From NCBI GenBank assembly GCA_030765065.1, contig CM060990.1, positions 286,157,341 to 286,221,340 of the forward strand: a stretch of 64,000 nucleotides of DNA, given 5' to 3'. Position 1 is the stretch's first letter. Each line of letters opens with the position of its first letter. The position numbers and the translations under genes were made by a program. The notes under the pieces were generated by a model. It was not told the origin of the DNA and searched no databases. It saw nothing but the letters and a program-made list of their open reading frames with translations. This stretch comes from Deroplatys truncata (lineage: Eukaryota > Arthropoda > Insecta > Mantodea > Mantidae). Shown in pieces: positions 12,377-22,544 of this stretch.

Positions 12377-12729
12377 CATTATGTTTACAATTACTGTATA
12401 ATGTTGTTAATATCCTCAGTTTTTGTATTTTCAAGATCGATCAACAGTCGAAAATAGTTGTGTTCCAGTTTATAAATCCCTTTTGTTTTGGAAGTTTAAT
12501 CGCTTCTATTCTTGTTGCTGATGAAGTTTTGAACCATTTTGTTATATTTTAACTCCACAGTGCGTTTATATAGCATACTTTACACAAAGGTGTTTTTTCA
12601 AGTTTTATATTTTAATACACTTTTTAACTTTATATTACATTAACCTACAGCAACAAAATGCAAGCATTTATAGTTGTTTGATATTGTAAAGGTATTAAGT
12701 TTTATGAATAAAATTTTAGTGCTTTTTCA

Positions 12730-14149
12730 ATAAGAAGCCAAATCCAAGCAATTGCAGTCAAAGACAACCCCGCCAGCATCCAAGCGTGCCAGCACAACGG
12801 TTATTTTTTATTCCCTGCGCAGCTTTTGGGCCTGACCATGCTATATTCCATTGCTTTCCTTTTTCGGTGCATTTCACTCTGCTTTTTGTGATTTGTCCAT
12901 TATGCAACTTGTTGTGCTTACTTATCTTTCTCTATGTATTCCAGTCACGGTGTTTTTCTCATCTGAGCCACCTTTTACTTCTAAATGCTACTTATTTTTC
13001 TTACTTACAAAGCAGAATCTGCCATTTTTGTGTTCTGATTCACTGTATAGCTTTTTCCATAAATAGCATTTCTGTAAAAAAAGCCCTGTAGCGAATTTTC
13101 AAATAGGGCTGCTCATTTTGAAGCTTAGTATCTTACAGTACTTGAAAGTCAGTCATTTATAAACATGCCCCTTATCACGTTTAAACTTTCCTGTTTTGAT
13201 TGCACGAGTTTGTAACATTTAATTATGTTTGTGTTTAATTACAGTTATTGTTATAAAAGTCACAATAGATGACTGTGAGTTTTTTAAATAAATTACAATT
13301 AAAGGTGAAAAAAGACTATATCCCTCAGACTGACTAGTTTACAATTTTGCTCTGAGTAATACAGTACATACAGGAATGCACTCATAGCTTTCTAATAGGC
13401 ATAAAATAGGGGGAAGTCGTTATAAAGTAAATCTTTTCTCTAGGTATCGCATTACGCCGTATAAATGAAGATGTGCAAAAGGCACCACCTGTTTTTAAAA
13501 TATTAACTGTTATTTGTGTCTCATTATTTTCATTAATATGTGCATTTTGGTGCATAACTTTTGTATGTTTCAGCGCAACTAATAACTGTGCTTTCCTGGG
13601 TAAATTATATAGGTATTGCAGACAAAGGAGACAACAGTAGATCTACCGGTTGTTGAATAGAAATGTCTCACAAATTATTCTCGGCAAAGAATAAAGGCAC
13701 ACCTCCAACAGATATTTTCACAATATACTACTATACAGCCAGAATAATTACATCGGCAATTTATAAGCGTATAACATACCATCAATTCTACCATTAACAT
13801 CACCACCAACACCACTACAGCTCAGCATACCATGTCTCACCTACCATAGGGTCCCTGCCTCCTCAGCCTCCGTTCACACAGGACAGCTGAGAAAGGTTAG
13901 ACATTGGGAATGAACGAACCATGACTCACCTACCATAGACTCCATTTTCATTCAACACAGTTCATTATGGGCAAAAAGTGATACTACAGAGGATTTGTAT
14001 GCCGCCCATTTCCATTTTATACACTCACTGCGCTTATATACGGTCTGTTGGACCTGGACTTGGCGATGTGTGGTCCCCAAATCTTAAGAGACCTAACGGC
14101 AGGAATGCACCTCTTAGCAGACCTCCCAGCAGGATAAAATTCCTCTTGA
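12730..14149. other. No recognisable gene
   Basis: AT-rich. A short phrase (CTCACCTACCATAG) occurs twice between 13830 and 13935, hinting at an old repeat. Overlapping ORFs at 12786-13091 are hydrophobic chance frames. Confidence 0.5.
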
Positions 14150-14213
14150 GTTACTGAGATTCGAACTCAGATTCCTTGACGCAGGCATAACCGCTACTGA
14201 AGCTTTAAGGCAG
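14150..14213 (-). repeat. tRNA-like repeat, minus strand
   Basis: On the minus strand a B-box-like GAGTTCGAATCTC is preceded by a D-arm-like CAGTAGCGGTTA. A cloverleaf is not convincing; a tRNA-derived SINE remnant is likelier. Confidence 0.4.
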
Positions 14214-15016
14214 AAGCTATTATCATCGTCATCATCACCATAATCACCATCCATTAAGATTTTGGTAGAAGTTAAAAACTACCTGATATTTGGGACCGTA
14301 ATCTAAGGCACGAACTTTAAAGAGAGACGCACTTAATTTCGGGTACTCCAAATTAAAATAAAGCCCATAATAGACTTTAATAGCACTTTTAATTGCCAAA
14401 CATTTAGGTCATAGACCATGATTCATTGAATAATTACATCACTGAAATGTTTGTAAAACTCAAATTACATTGCACATTATCGGGTGTCCGTTTCAGCTTT
14501 CAGCTACTTAAAATCTGATTGGTGACGTGTTAAGGCAGCTCGAACAAGTTCACTTAAAAGTTCATCACTTAAAACAGCTCGATGCTTACTGTTAGATGCA
14601 GTGGCGGTCGGCCTATTAGGGCACCGGGGCACGTGATCTACATCTTGCACTATCTTGTGTATTGTTATCGATTTCCTCCAACTTTCATGTTGTTTATAAA
14701 GTCTTGAAATAAAAGCTTTTATTTCCGTTTTAAAATGGAAATGTCATTCAATAAAAGTGAAATCCATGACTGCAGCAGAGGAAAGTGAAATTCGCCACTG
14801 GGCGAGATACTACGTTCTGTGATCGAGCTGCTAATGTTTTAAAATACAGTTTCTACATAGAAGTCACACATAGAAGTGTCCATCAGTGAAGGCAAGGACA
14901 GAAGAGACAGAAAATTCGCACGCATTCCCCACTGTTCGGGTCTGGTTTGGTAACCTTCCTTTATCTCCCTTCCTGTTTGTCCCTTGACGCGCAGAAAGAA
15001 GTACAAATAAAGTGTG
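14214..15016. other. No recognisable gene
   Basis: Non-coding by inspection. CAGTGGCGG at about 14600 resembles a hAT-type transposon tip, but no partner end was found. Confidence 0.4.
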
Positions 15017-15085
15017 CATGGTAGCCGAGCGGTGAAATGCACGTGTATTGTAATTGGAACAACCTGGGTTGGAATCTTTCAGTCG
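15017..15085 (+). repeat. tRNA-Leu/Ser-like repeat
   Basis: TGGTAGCCGAGCGGTGAAATGC resembles the D arm of a Leu or Ser tRNA and is followed by CTGGGTTGGAATC, a B-box-like T arm. Stems are imperfect, so this is probably a SINE head or pseudogene. Confidence 0.4.
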
Positions 15086-15230
15086 CGGCCTGGCTCTTGG
15101 CAGATGCTCACCGCGTGAGTTGGAGAGCTTTTGGTGTGTTACGGAGCCTCTTGTTTTGTTTCGTTGTGTATTGAGTGTCGGCAGTGCAATGGAGCAATAG
15201 AAGGCTATGCGTAAAAATACCATAAAGGCT

Positions 15231-15765
15231 ATGTTTAGTAAGAGTATGCAACGGCCCACCGCTTTTGAAATACACGACTGGATGCACAACAACTTGGAAC
15301 CCACTCTAGAGCTGGTACATACAATTCAGTTGGCGGGAAGAGAAAGTACTGTTTATATCAAGTTTCACCAGTGCAATGTTTATTAAGAAATACCACGTAA
15401 ACAAGAGGGGGCTTTCCAGTTTGCTGTAATGTCCGGAGAAGTGGCGGATGGACAAATTATCGCGGTAGATGGAGATTATGCTTTGCTTCACGTCCACTAT
15501 GTGCCAACGGAAATCAGTAACGACAGAGTTGCTTACGAGTTTCAACATTACGTCAAAATACTGCACATCAATGCTGACGGCTGGTCTGGTCGTCATAGAT
15601 TTCCAGTTTACACTGGTATACGTTTGCTTCATATACAACTTACCAAACCGATACCTACAATGTTAAAGATGGCAGGTTTCGAGGCATACATCACCTACAG
15701 TGGACAACAACAGGCTTGTTCCACTTGCAAGGAAAACACATACTGAAAGCAGATTGTCAGCGCTG
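15231..15765 (+). pseudogene. LINE ORF1 (nucleic-acid-binding protein), 5' part
   Basis: From the ATG at 15231 the frame reads through a stretch like ESTVYIKF, meets an in-frame TAA near 15390, and continues past 15429 with VHYVPTEISNDRV and YTGIRLLHIQLTKPIPTML, the layout of LINE ORF1 proteins before their zinc knuckles. The first half of a CCHC knuckle (CSTCKEN) follows, then a frame break at about 15735. The predicted knuckle His and Cys lie in the next frame just before 15765, where Element 1 is inserted. The insertion therefore cut the zinc-knuckle coding region. Confidence 0.75.
15760..15765 (+). repeat. Left target-site duplication of Element 1
   Basis: GCGCTG here against ACGCTG at 31968-31973 directly after the element: five of six bases match. 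Removing the element and one copy rejoins LINE ORF1 sequence. Confidence 0.75.
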
Positions 15766-15839
15766 AGTAGATATTTATGAGAGAACCAGCCCACAAACAG
15801 ATGCCGACAACTGATAAGATTCTTTGTTCTATGCCGACA

Positions 15840-16380
15840 AGCTCCGCCCCCTCCCTTTGAGGGCTTAGATGCCGCCTGGTCGCATGTCGCTAGCCCCGCC
15901 CTCTCCCTTTGTGGCCTCACATAATGCCGCCCGTGTCTGTGTCGTCAGGTCCTACCCCCTCCCCCATGCGGTCTGGTCGCGTGCCGGTGGCCCCTCCCTC
16001 CCCTTTAAGGTCTGATTGGTTCCCTGTGGATAGGTGGGAGAGTGTGTATTGTTTCCATACGGTAGGTGCGTACCCTCCCACCCCTTTGTGGTCTGATTGG
16101 TTCCCTGTGGATAGGTGGGAGAGTGTGTATTGTTCCTATACGTTGGCTACATACCCGCCCCCTCATTGTGTTTTGACTAAATCCCTCCCGTGTGATTGGT
16201 TCCCTTGCGGATATGTGGGAGAGTGTGTATTGTTCCTATACGCTAGCGACGTCACCCCACTCTCATAGCGTCCTGTCTAAATCCTGCCCGGGTGATTGGT
16301 TGGGATAGGGGAATGGGGTTTTCGGCGTGTGCCGCTCGGGTGTAGGGGAATGGGGTTCTCGCCGCATGGCGCTGCCCTGG
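15840..16380 (+). repeat. GC-rich terminal repeats of Element 1, left
   Basis: Repeated pyrimidine-rich phrases (CCGCCCCCTCCCTTTG-like, several copies) are followed by two to three copies of a ~75-bp unit containing GGTTCCCTGTGGATAGGTGGG. Composition is sharply more GC-rich than the interior. Chance frames open through this array are not considered genes. Related GC-rich sequence lies in the centre of Element 2 (50280-50380). Confidence 0.8.
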
Positions 16381-16385
16381 AAATC

Positions 16386-17250
16386 GATTTGATGAGACAA
16401 TTGTGTCAATCAATTAGGTAATGCGTTATTGAAAAAAGAATCAATGTTTATATACTGCTAAGGCAATTAAACGCTGCTCTTCGATCGATGAATACGATTA
16501 AGTATTTTTTGAATGATTAATGTAAATAAGTGTATATGAATTGACTCGCGCGCAACTGGTCGTCATCGTATATGTGTGCTAGCATATGTATAACTATCAC
16601 GCTCACGGTCTTAACCTCTCTCCGGCAACAGTCCGTCATGTAATGAAAAACCCGGCAGCCGACTTCTGTCTGGTAATAACAAGTTTCACCCCCACTCCAC
16701 GACTGTGTGCGTGACGTCACTAACAAGTCTCGATGTGTAGACTAGCCCGGCTCCATTCTGTCTGCGTCGGTAAATCATGTTAACGATTTGATGAGATAAT
16801 TGTGTCATTCAATTAGGTAATGCGATATTGAAAAAAGAATCAATGTTTATATACTGCTAATGCAATTAATCGCTGCTCTTCGATCGATGATTACGATTAA
16901 GTATTTTTTGATTGATTAATTGTATATGAATTGACTCGCACGCACTTGGACGCCGTCGTATATGTGTGCTAGAGTATGTATAACTATCACGCTCACGGTC
17001 TTAACCTCTCTCCGGCAACAGTCCGTCATGTAATGAAAAACGCGGCAGCCGACTTCTGTCTGGTAATAACAAGTTTCACCCCCCTCCACGACTGTGTGCG
17101 TGACGTCACTAACAAGTCTCGATGTGTAGACTAGCCCGGCTCCATTCTGTCTGCGGCGGTAAATCATGTTAACGATTTGATGAGATAATTGTGTCATTCA
17201 ATTAGGTAATGCGATATTGAAAAAAAGAATCAATGTTTATATACTGCTAA
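16386..17250 (+). repeat. Tandem ~390-bp direct repeats, left arm
   Basis: The unit starts with GATTTGATGAGA at 16386, 16785 and 17174 (two full copies and a partial third). Each full copy contains TGACGTCA and a stretch ending TAAATCATGTTAAC. The mirrored array lies at about 30480-31345 in the right arm. Confidence 0.85.
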
Positions 17251-19518
17251 TGTCCGGCCATCATGTCTCTAAAGGAGTGAGGTTATTAAACGCTACTCGT
17301 CGACCAAATAAGTATTATTGATTGATTAATGTAATTGACTTGCACACCTGGAGCTATCTCCACCATTTTGCACCTACTAATGACATCGCATTTGAAATTA
17401 TACGCGTCTCGTCGATCGATGAAAACAATTAAGTTTTTTTTATTAATTAATTGTATATGAATTGACTCGCGCACCTGGTTGTTCTCGTATATGGAGGTGT
17501 TAAGTTGATTATTACGCGTGTATAACTATTACATCTAATAATACATGTTTAATTCTTCTTTTGAGCGGAGGGCTTATAAAAAATATTACATTGCTTAGAC
17601 GAATTAAAAACCCGACTGAAAAGGACGGTGTAAATATCTAGAGTGAGACGTTAACACTAGAATCCTTCACGAAAAACAACACGAGTGCGACCGCTGTGCA
17701 TCGTCTAATACAATGAAGCTTAAGAAGCTGTTAAACCAGGAACGCTAGGGTTTTTCCCTGGTACCTGCTCTTAATGGCTGGGGTTTTTCACTACATTAAA
17801 CATCTTAAGAGGGTTGAAGAACGCATACTGGTCCTGTATACCCTCATTAGCGGACAATGCCAGCCGTTTCCACTACATTAAACATCTTAATTGGTTTCCT
17901 AAGTGCTCTGAAAACCCCGACCCTCTGGGGAAATAACTTTTAGCGATACAATAGATTTTCTTAATGATTAGTTTAATGGGTACCTCTGTGCAGAAATTTC
18001 ATCACAAACCGTGGAAAAACCAAGCCTAGCCATGTTTTAAGCTTACTACAACAATTTTTTCCCCGATAATTAATATAAATTCTACATGAAGATTATTAAT
18101 GATTAAGTTTTTTAGCTCTTATTTCTTTCAATAAAATATTGCGAATAAAGTATTCAGAATTCAGATGGGGGGAAAGAATTCAACTTTAAGAAATATTACA
18201 TATGTTATTAAAAATAAATAAGCATCTCGCTGATCGGTGAATACTACATAAGTTAATGAAAAATAAAATAAATAGGTTAACATTATAGTTAAATATTATA
18301 ACTTATTAAAAATAAATGATTCGGTTAATATTATAGGTGAATATTACATATGTTATTAAAAAAATAAATACGGTTAACATTATAGTTAAATATTACATAC
18401 GTTATTAAAAATAAATAATGGTCTCGCTGATCGATGAATACAATTAAATATTTTTATTAATTAATTGTATATGAATTGACTTGCGCATTTTGGCTGCTGT
18501 CGTATGTGTTCGGATGTTAAGTTGATTATTACGCGTGTATAACTATTACGACTAATAACATTTGTTTAATTCTAAATAAATAATGAAATATGAAGCCTAT
18601 CCTAAACAAGACGCATTCCATGTTACTCTTCATTTATTCCATTTAAAAAGATTGGCTTATTCTCTTAGTAAACATAGGACGAGAACGTTTTTAAATACCC
18701 CTCCCTTCGAGAGATATTTTTTGAATATTCCAGCAGAGAGATCGAACCATATTTGTTTAAAAGCTTTTTTCTATAGATGAATGAAATATTTGATGAATAA
18801 CATGTGAGAACACAGCGATCTAAGGACTCTACAAAGTTTATTCTTTCAAGGTGAAATTTCATCGAACATCATGTCTGGCAAGTTGTATCACCAATTCATT
18901 TTCATTAAAAAGTTAACTTATTACTTAGTACATTTAACTTATATTTGCGTTCTTGTTTTTAATGTCGGACATTTATTTGTAAATAGCTGAGCATTCTAAA
19001 AGTTAATAGCTAGACAGGTGAATTTTCTGAAATGTGAACAGTTTAGTTAAGTATTCATTTTAGGCAGGCTTATTCTACATTTAATAGCTAACTGCGCGAA
19101 TTCTAAAAAATGTGAATAATTTAGTTAAGTATTCATCTTGTTGAGTAATTATTATTCCAGATATTTAAATACAGGATTTCACAGAGTCAATTATATTCCT
19201 TTTGGAGAAAATACAATTATTTGAATGCCTTATTAACGTTTTTGCTTTAGAATATTACAAAAAGTCTGCTGCGCGAATCATTTGCTCTAACAAAGTAAAT
19301 ATTTACATTATATTAAAACATTTAAATCGAAAAATACAGTACTTAATGAACTTCATTAGTCAATCAGAACCTCAATTATATTTACACATATTATAATTTG
19401 TTATTATTATATTTTACAGAAAAAAGTTAATAATTTTGTATCTTTCAAATAAATGAAATTTTGTTATGCAACACACTCTCTAATAAAGAGTATGTTTTTT
19501 TTTCTCTTCCTAATGCAG
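17251..19518. other. AT-rich non-coding interior of Element 1, left arm
   Basis: Holds short repeated phrases (CACTACATTAAACATCTTA twice near 17790-17890; TTATTAAAAATAAATA several times between 18200 and 18415). It includes blocks shared with Element 2: CCCGATAATTAATATAAATT near 18061 and the 18640-18775 block. A small ORF across that block (18583-18780) is judged non-coding, because the shared sequence has amino-acid-changing differences and a GA expansion in Element 2. Confidence 0.6.
18640..18775 (+). repeat. Block shared with Element 2 (copy 1 of 4)
   Basis: The phrase CTCTTAGTAAACATAGG through TTCGAGAGATATTTTTTGA and CAGCAGAGAGATCGA recurs at about 48358-48490 and inverted at about 51830-51965 in Element 2, and inverted at 28963-29095 in this element. 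It ties the two elements together as relatives. Confidence 0.85.
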
Positions 19519-19886
19519 AAAGTTTGACATCTCAACTTAACACATTGGCTGACGGTAGCATTTACCAGGCCGTTCAAAGACTACAAGATCTTCAGCCAGA
19601 GGAGCCTTATAATATAAAATCCTTAAGAAAAATTCATACGAGATACGGTGCTAGAGTGGTTGCACTTTTAGGTGATAAGCATGTGTTTCTTCCGACAAGA
19701 TATTCAACCCTAACAAACCAACAGTTGGAGGAAATGCCTGGGAAGTTTAAAATGGTATATCATGGAGTAGTACCAGCCGGCAAGCTTAAGACATGTAAAT
19801 TGTCTTTTCTTGCTGTTAAGGTTTGTAGAAATAATTCAGCTATCCTTTCAAAGCTTCATTTAGAGTTACATTCGTTGAGTTTATAA
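19519..19886 (+). CDS. Conserved small-protein exon of Element 1, left arm
   Basis: A long T/C tract and TAATGCAG end at 19518, a strong 3' splice site, so the coding exon begins here. It encodes about 121 residues to the stop at 19884-19886. Visible features: a helical N-part (SQLNTLADGSIYQAVQRLQD), then strand-rich YNIKSLRKIHTRYGARVVAL, DKHVFLPTRYSTL and KFKMVYHGVVPAG. The pattern Y-x-I..T-x-YG..VVAL..VFLP-x-R recalls uncharacterised arthropod mobile-element proteins, and the strand pattern could be an OB-fold single-strand DNA binder; that is inference. The first exon was not found. It is mirrored at 27851-28218, and one change (Leu/Phe in the AGKLKTC/AGKFKTC stretch) was noticed between the arms, so the reading frame is intact in both. 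Confidence 0.6.
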
Positions 19887-20734
19887 ATTCACACTTCACT
19901 AGGATAACATTTGTCTAAAGTATACATCACTGTGTAAAAATAACGCCTAGGATGTAGTCTGGGCGAGGATCTGCAGAAAGAAATTTAATTGTCTATTCAC
20001 TGATTCTTACCTCAAAGCAGATACCTACAGCAAGTTGCAAATAATTTCCAGTAGGATAGCAGTTGTCAAAAGCATGCATCACTGTATTAAAACAAATATG
20101 TGTAAATAATGTTTAGATTGTAGTCTGAGTGATTTCGTGCAGAAAGAAGTTTAATCTAAACAAAAAAAATTATTGAACTATTACTGAAAGAGACTTGAAT
20201 AAATGGGAATCTAGAAGCCAGAACCATCTTAATATTGGACTGTGTGATATGAGGTGTATAAAAAGATTAATAAAAAATGAGGCCTATGTAATATAAACAA
20301 CATTTATTTTTTATAAACATTATCCTATTACATTCCTTCGCAAAAAACCCGAACATATTTCCTAAAGACAAAGATGATAGTCTAGACCTTCTAAACATTC
20401 AGTTATATAATCATTTTCAGCACAGAGGCTAACGCTCGAAGGAATTAAAAGCGAATGAATGAATTCATAACACGCAACTATGTATATATCTCGCGTTAGC
20501 ATAGCGGAGAAGGTATCTCGATCTGTGCATAGCAGAGGGAAAGGATGCTCTCCTGAAACATTAGTCATTTAGACAGAAATTGTTCACAGAGCCGGAGACG
20601 TCAGGATGGATGGAACAGACTCCAAGTTCAAATCTTTAAACGGTAGGGGCACCCCCTTTTTGCCTGTCATGTCTCCTGAACCGCCCTTACAGCTTAACAT
20701 TACGTTACAAAGCTACGTAACCAGATTACCGTCG
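19887..20734. other. Non-coding, Element 1 left arm
   Basis: Contains a short direct repeat (GATTGTAGTCTG-like phrases near 19950 and 20115). About 370 bp present at the matching place in the right arm is missing here near 20157. Confidence 0.5.
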
Positions 20735-21180
20735 GTCAGTCGCTCAGACCTTAGATTTTTTCGTGGTTTTCCCTGTCCTGCAGGCGAATGCCTGATTCCC
20801 GTATGCTACCATGTTTTCATTGTATGTCAATCGCATCTTAACCTATGTGCTTCTAAGGCCCTCTGTTTGGAATACCATCCGCCAGTCGCTCAGACCTTTG
20901 ATTTTTTTCGTGGTTTTCCCTGGTCTGCAGGCGAATGCCTGAGCACCGTATGCTACCATGTTTTCATGTTATATCATTTGCATCTTAACCTATGTGCTTC
21001 TAAGGCCCTCTGTCTGGATTTCTGTAGGCCACTCGCTCAGACCTTTGATTTTTTCGTTGTTTTCCCTGGTCTGCATGCGAATGCCTGTGCTTCTAAGGCA
21101 CTCTGACTGGATTACCGTCGGCCACTCGCTCAGACCTTTGATTTTTTCGCGGTTTTCCCTGGTCTGTAGGCGAATGCCTG
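20735..21180 (+). repeat. Four 146/93-bp tandem repeats, left arm
   Basis: Each unit begins CAGTCGCTCAGACCTT or CACTCGCTCAGACCTT and contains TTTTCCCTGGTCTGCAGGCG. Two long units (about 146 bp) precede short ones (about 93 bp). The right arm (26100-26635) has one extra short unit. A single related unit is in Element 2 at about 52693-52750 and, inverted, at about 47575-47635. The ORFs across the array are repeats, not genes. Confidence 0.85.
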
Positions 21181-21224
21181 CTCAAAAAGATACTTGCCCT
21201 TCCTCGGTTGGCAGCCTCACGAGT

Positions 21225-21420
21225 TAAGCTTCCGAATCTGCGCTATTATACCCGATCAGTACATACATCTTCACAATACTTTACTTACTCTAAGCATCCG
21301 AAACTGTACGGAGACGTCCGAACACCGCTGAAGAATACATTATCGTTGCAATACTTTTCTCACTCACTCTAAGCACGCGAAGCTATACGAAGACCTATGA
21401 ATACAGGAAATCACACATAA
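21225..21420 (+). repeat. Block homologous to the region upstream of Element 2's polymerase
   Basis: TTCCGAATCTG..., ATCTTCACAATACTTTAC and TGTACGGAGACGTCCGAACA match in order the stretch at 53911-54010, which lies 260-360 bp upstream of the polymerase ATG in Element 2. A second, weaker copy follows at about 21340-21410. No polymerase follows here. Confidence 0.75.
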
Positions 21421-21994
21421 ATACCGCTGACCGCCTCTCTAAATACTCGAACATGCAGGAAGACATACGGTCATGTGCTTGTGAGAACCCATAATCAGAT
21501 CGGAATGACAGGCTTTAATGTAGATATTTATTTACAACCATAACAAGAACACATCATATCTAAACAATGTCTTAGACAGGAACATTCTCTTTAAGACACG
21601 TTATGTATGCTATTCGCCTGTTTAGATTCAATGGATATTCCAAACTTTCGTCTCGGAAAAAAATTGAGGGCAATTTAGGGTGCTCTTAAAGTTAAGATAA
21701 TTTTATCGAGGATTCTCTTAAAAAGGAACGTCTGACATGTAACATTTTACCAGATAATGCTGCTTACAATAGCGAGTTCGCGACTTCAGATGAATGTATC
21801 CGACAATCAACTAATTTGTTCACGGTTTTTGCTTGAGAAATCTTATTGGGCGTGAAAGACTGGTAATTTTGCTCAGAGACCTCTATCAGACTTGAGGTTC
21901 TTTTACGTGTCGTAAATCTACGACACGGGACCACCGGCTTTACTTCCCTTCCGAAGGAAGCCATTCTAAGGATTTTTACGCCCGAAAAATCCAT

Positions 21995-22071
21995 CGCCCT
22001 CCTTCGGGCTTGAACCCGCGACCTCGGTGTCTAGAGGCTAGCATGGTAACCACTACACCACGGACGACGAC
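21995..22071 (-). repeat. tRNA-like sequence, left arm (minus strand)
   Basis: On the minus strand TGGTGTAGTGGTTACCATGC is an A-box/D-arm match and GCGGGTTCAAGCCCGA a B-box/T-arm with a near-perfect stem. The acceptor stem does not pair, so it is probably a SINE head; sequence beyond it (down to about 21880) looks like a SINE body. The mirrored copy is at 25200-25280. Confidence 0.6.
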
Positions 22072-22544
22072 ACACACGTAAGGTCATTTGTGTGTAACAC
22101 ACTAACCAATCGAGTGGAATGGCTCAGACGGTAAGTCGGCGACTTGTATTGGGTTCAATCCCACACCCCCTTTGATTCCCAGAGGTTTTATCTTCAAGGT
22201 TTTCCACTCACTAGACGAATGCTGTGAAGGCTCGTTCCACCTCTGAATGTTTCCTCTCATCCTTTCACCTCCATCCTCATTTTTTACTTTTTCATCTTCT
22301 TGGCTGTTTCAGGGTTGAAACTAGCGGAGAGGGGCTCTCGGCATAAGCAGAGCCAGGAAATTTTTTTTATCCGTGAAAGGTAGAGGCCCTGTCCCCTACC
22401 CTTTGACTGTCACACGTCGTCGCCTTGCTAGACAACGTCGTCACACTACGCTACATCGTCACGATACCTAACAACATTCAGAAGGCCCCTGATCATCAAC
22501 ATTCAGGTGACAGAGACGCGGCACGAGTAGGAACGTTCCGAGAT

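Noticed and set aside
15909..16268. 119-residue Pro/Ser-rich ORF in Element 1's end
   Set aside because: It lies in GC-rich terminal repeats, is low complexity, and has overlapping open frames.
18583..18780. Small ORF apparently conserved in both elements (PFERYFL-like peptide)
   Set aside because: The DNA block is conserved, but differences change amino acids freely and a GA tract disrupts the frame in Element 2; non-coding conservation is likelier.
20606..21227. 166- and 89-residue ORFs in the 146-bp repeats
   Set aside because: Frames simply read through tandem repeats, and the peptide repeats follow the DNA units.
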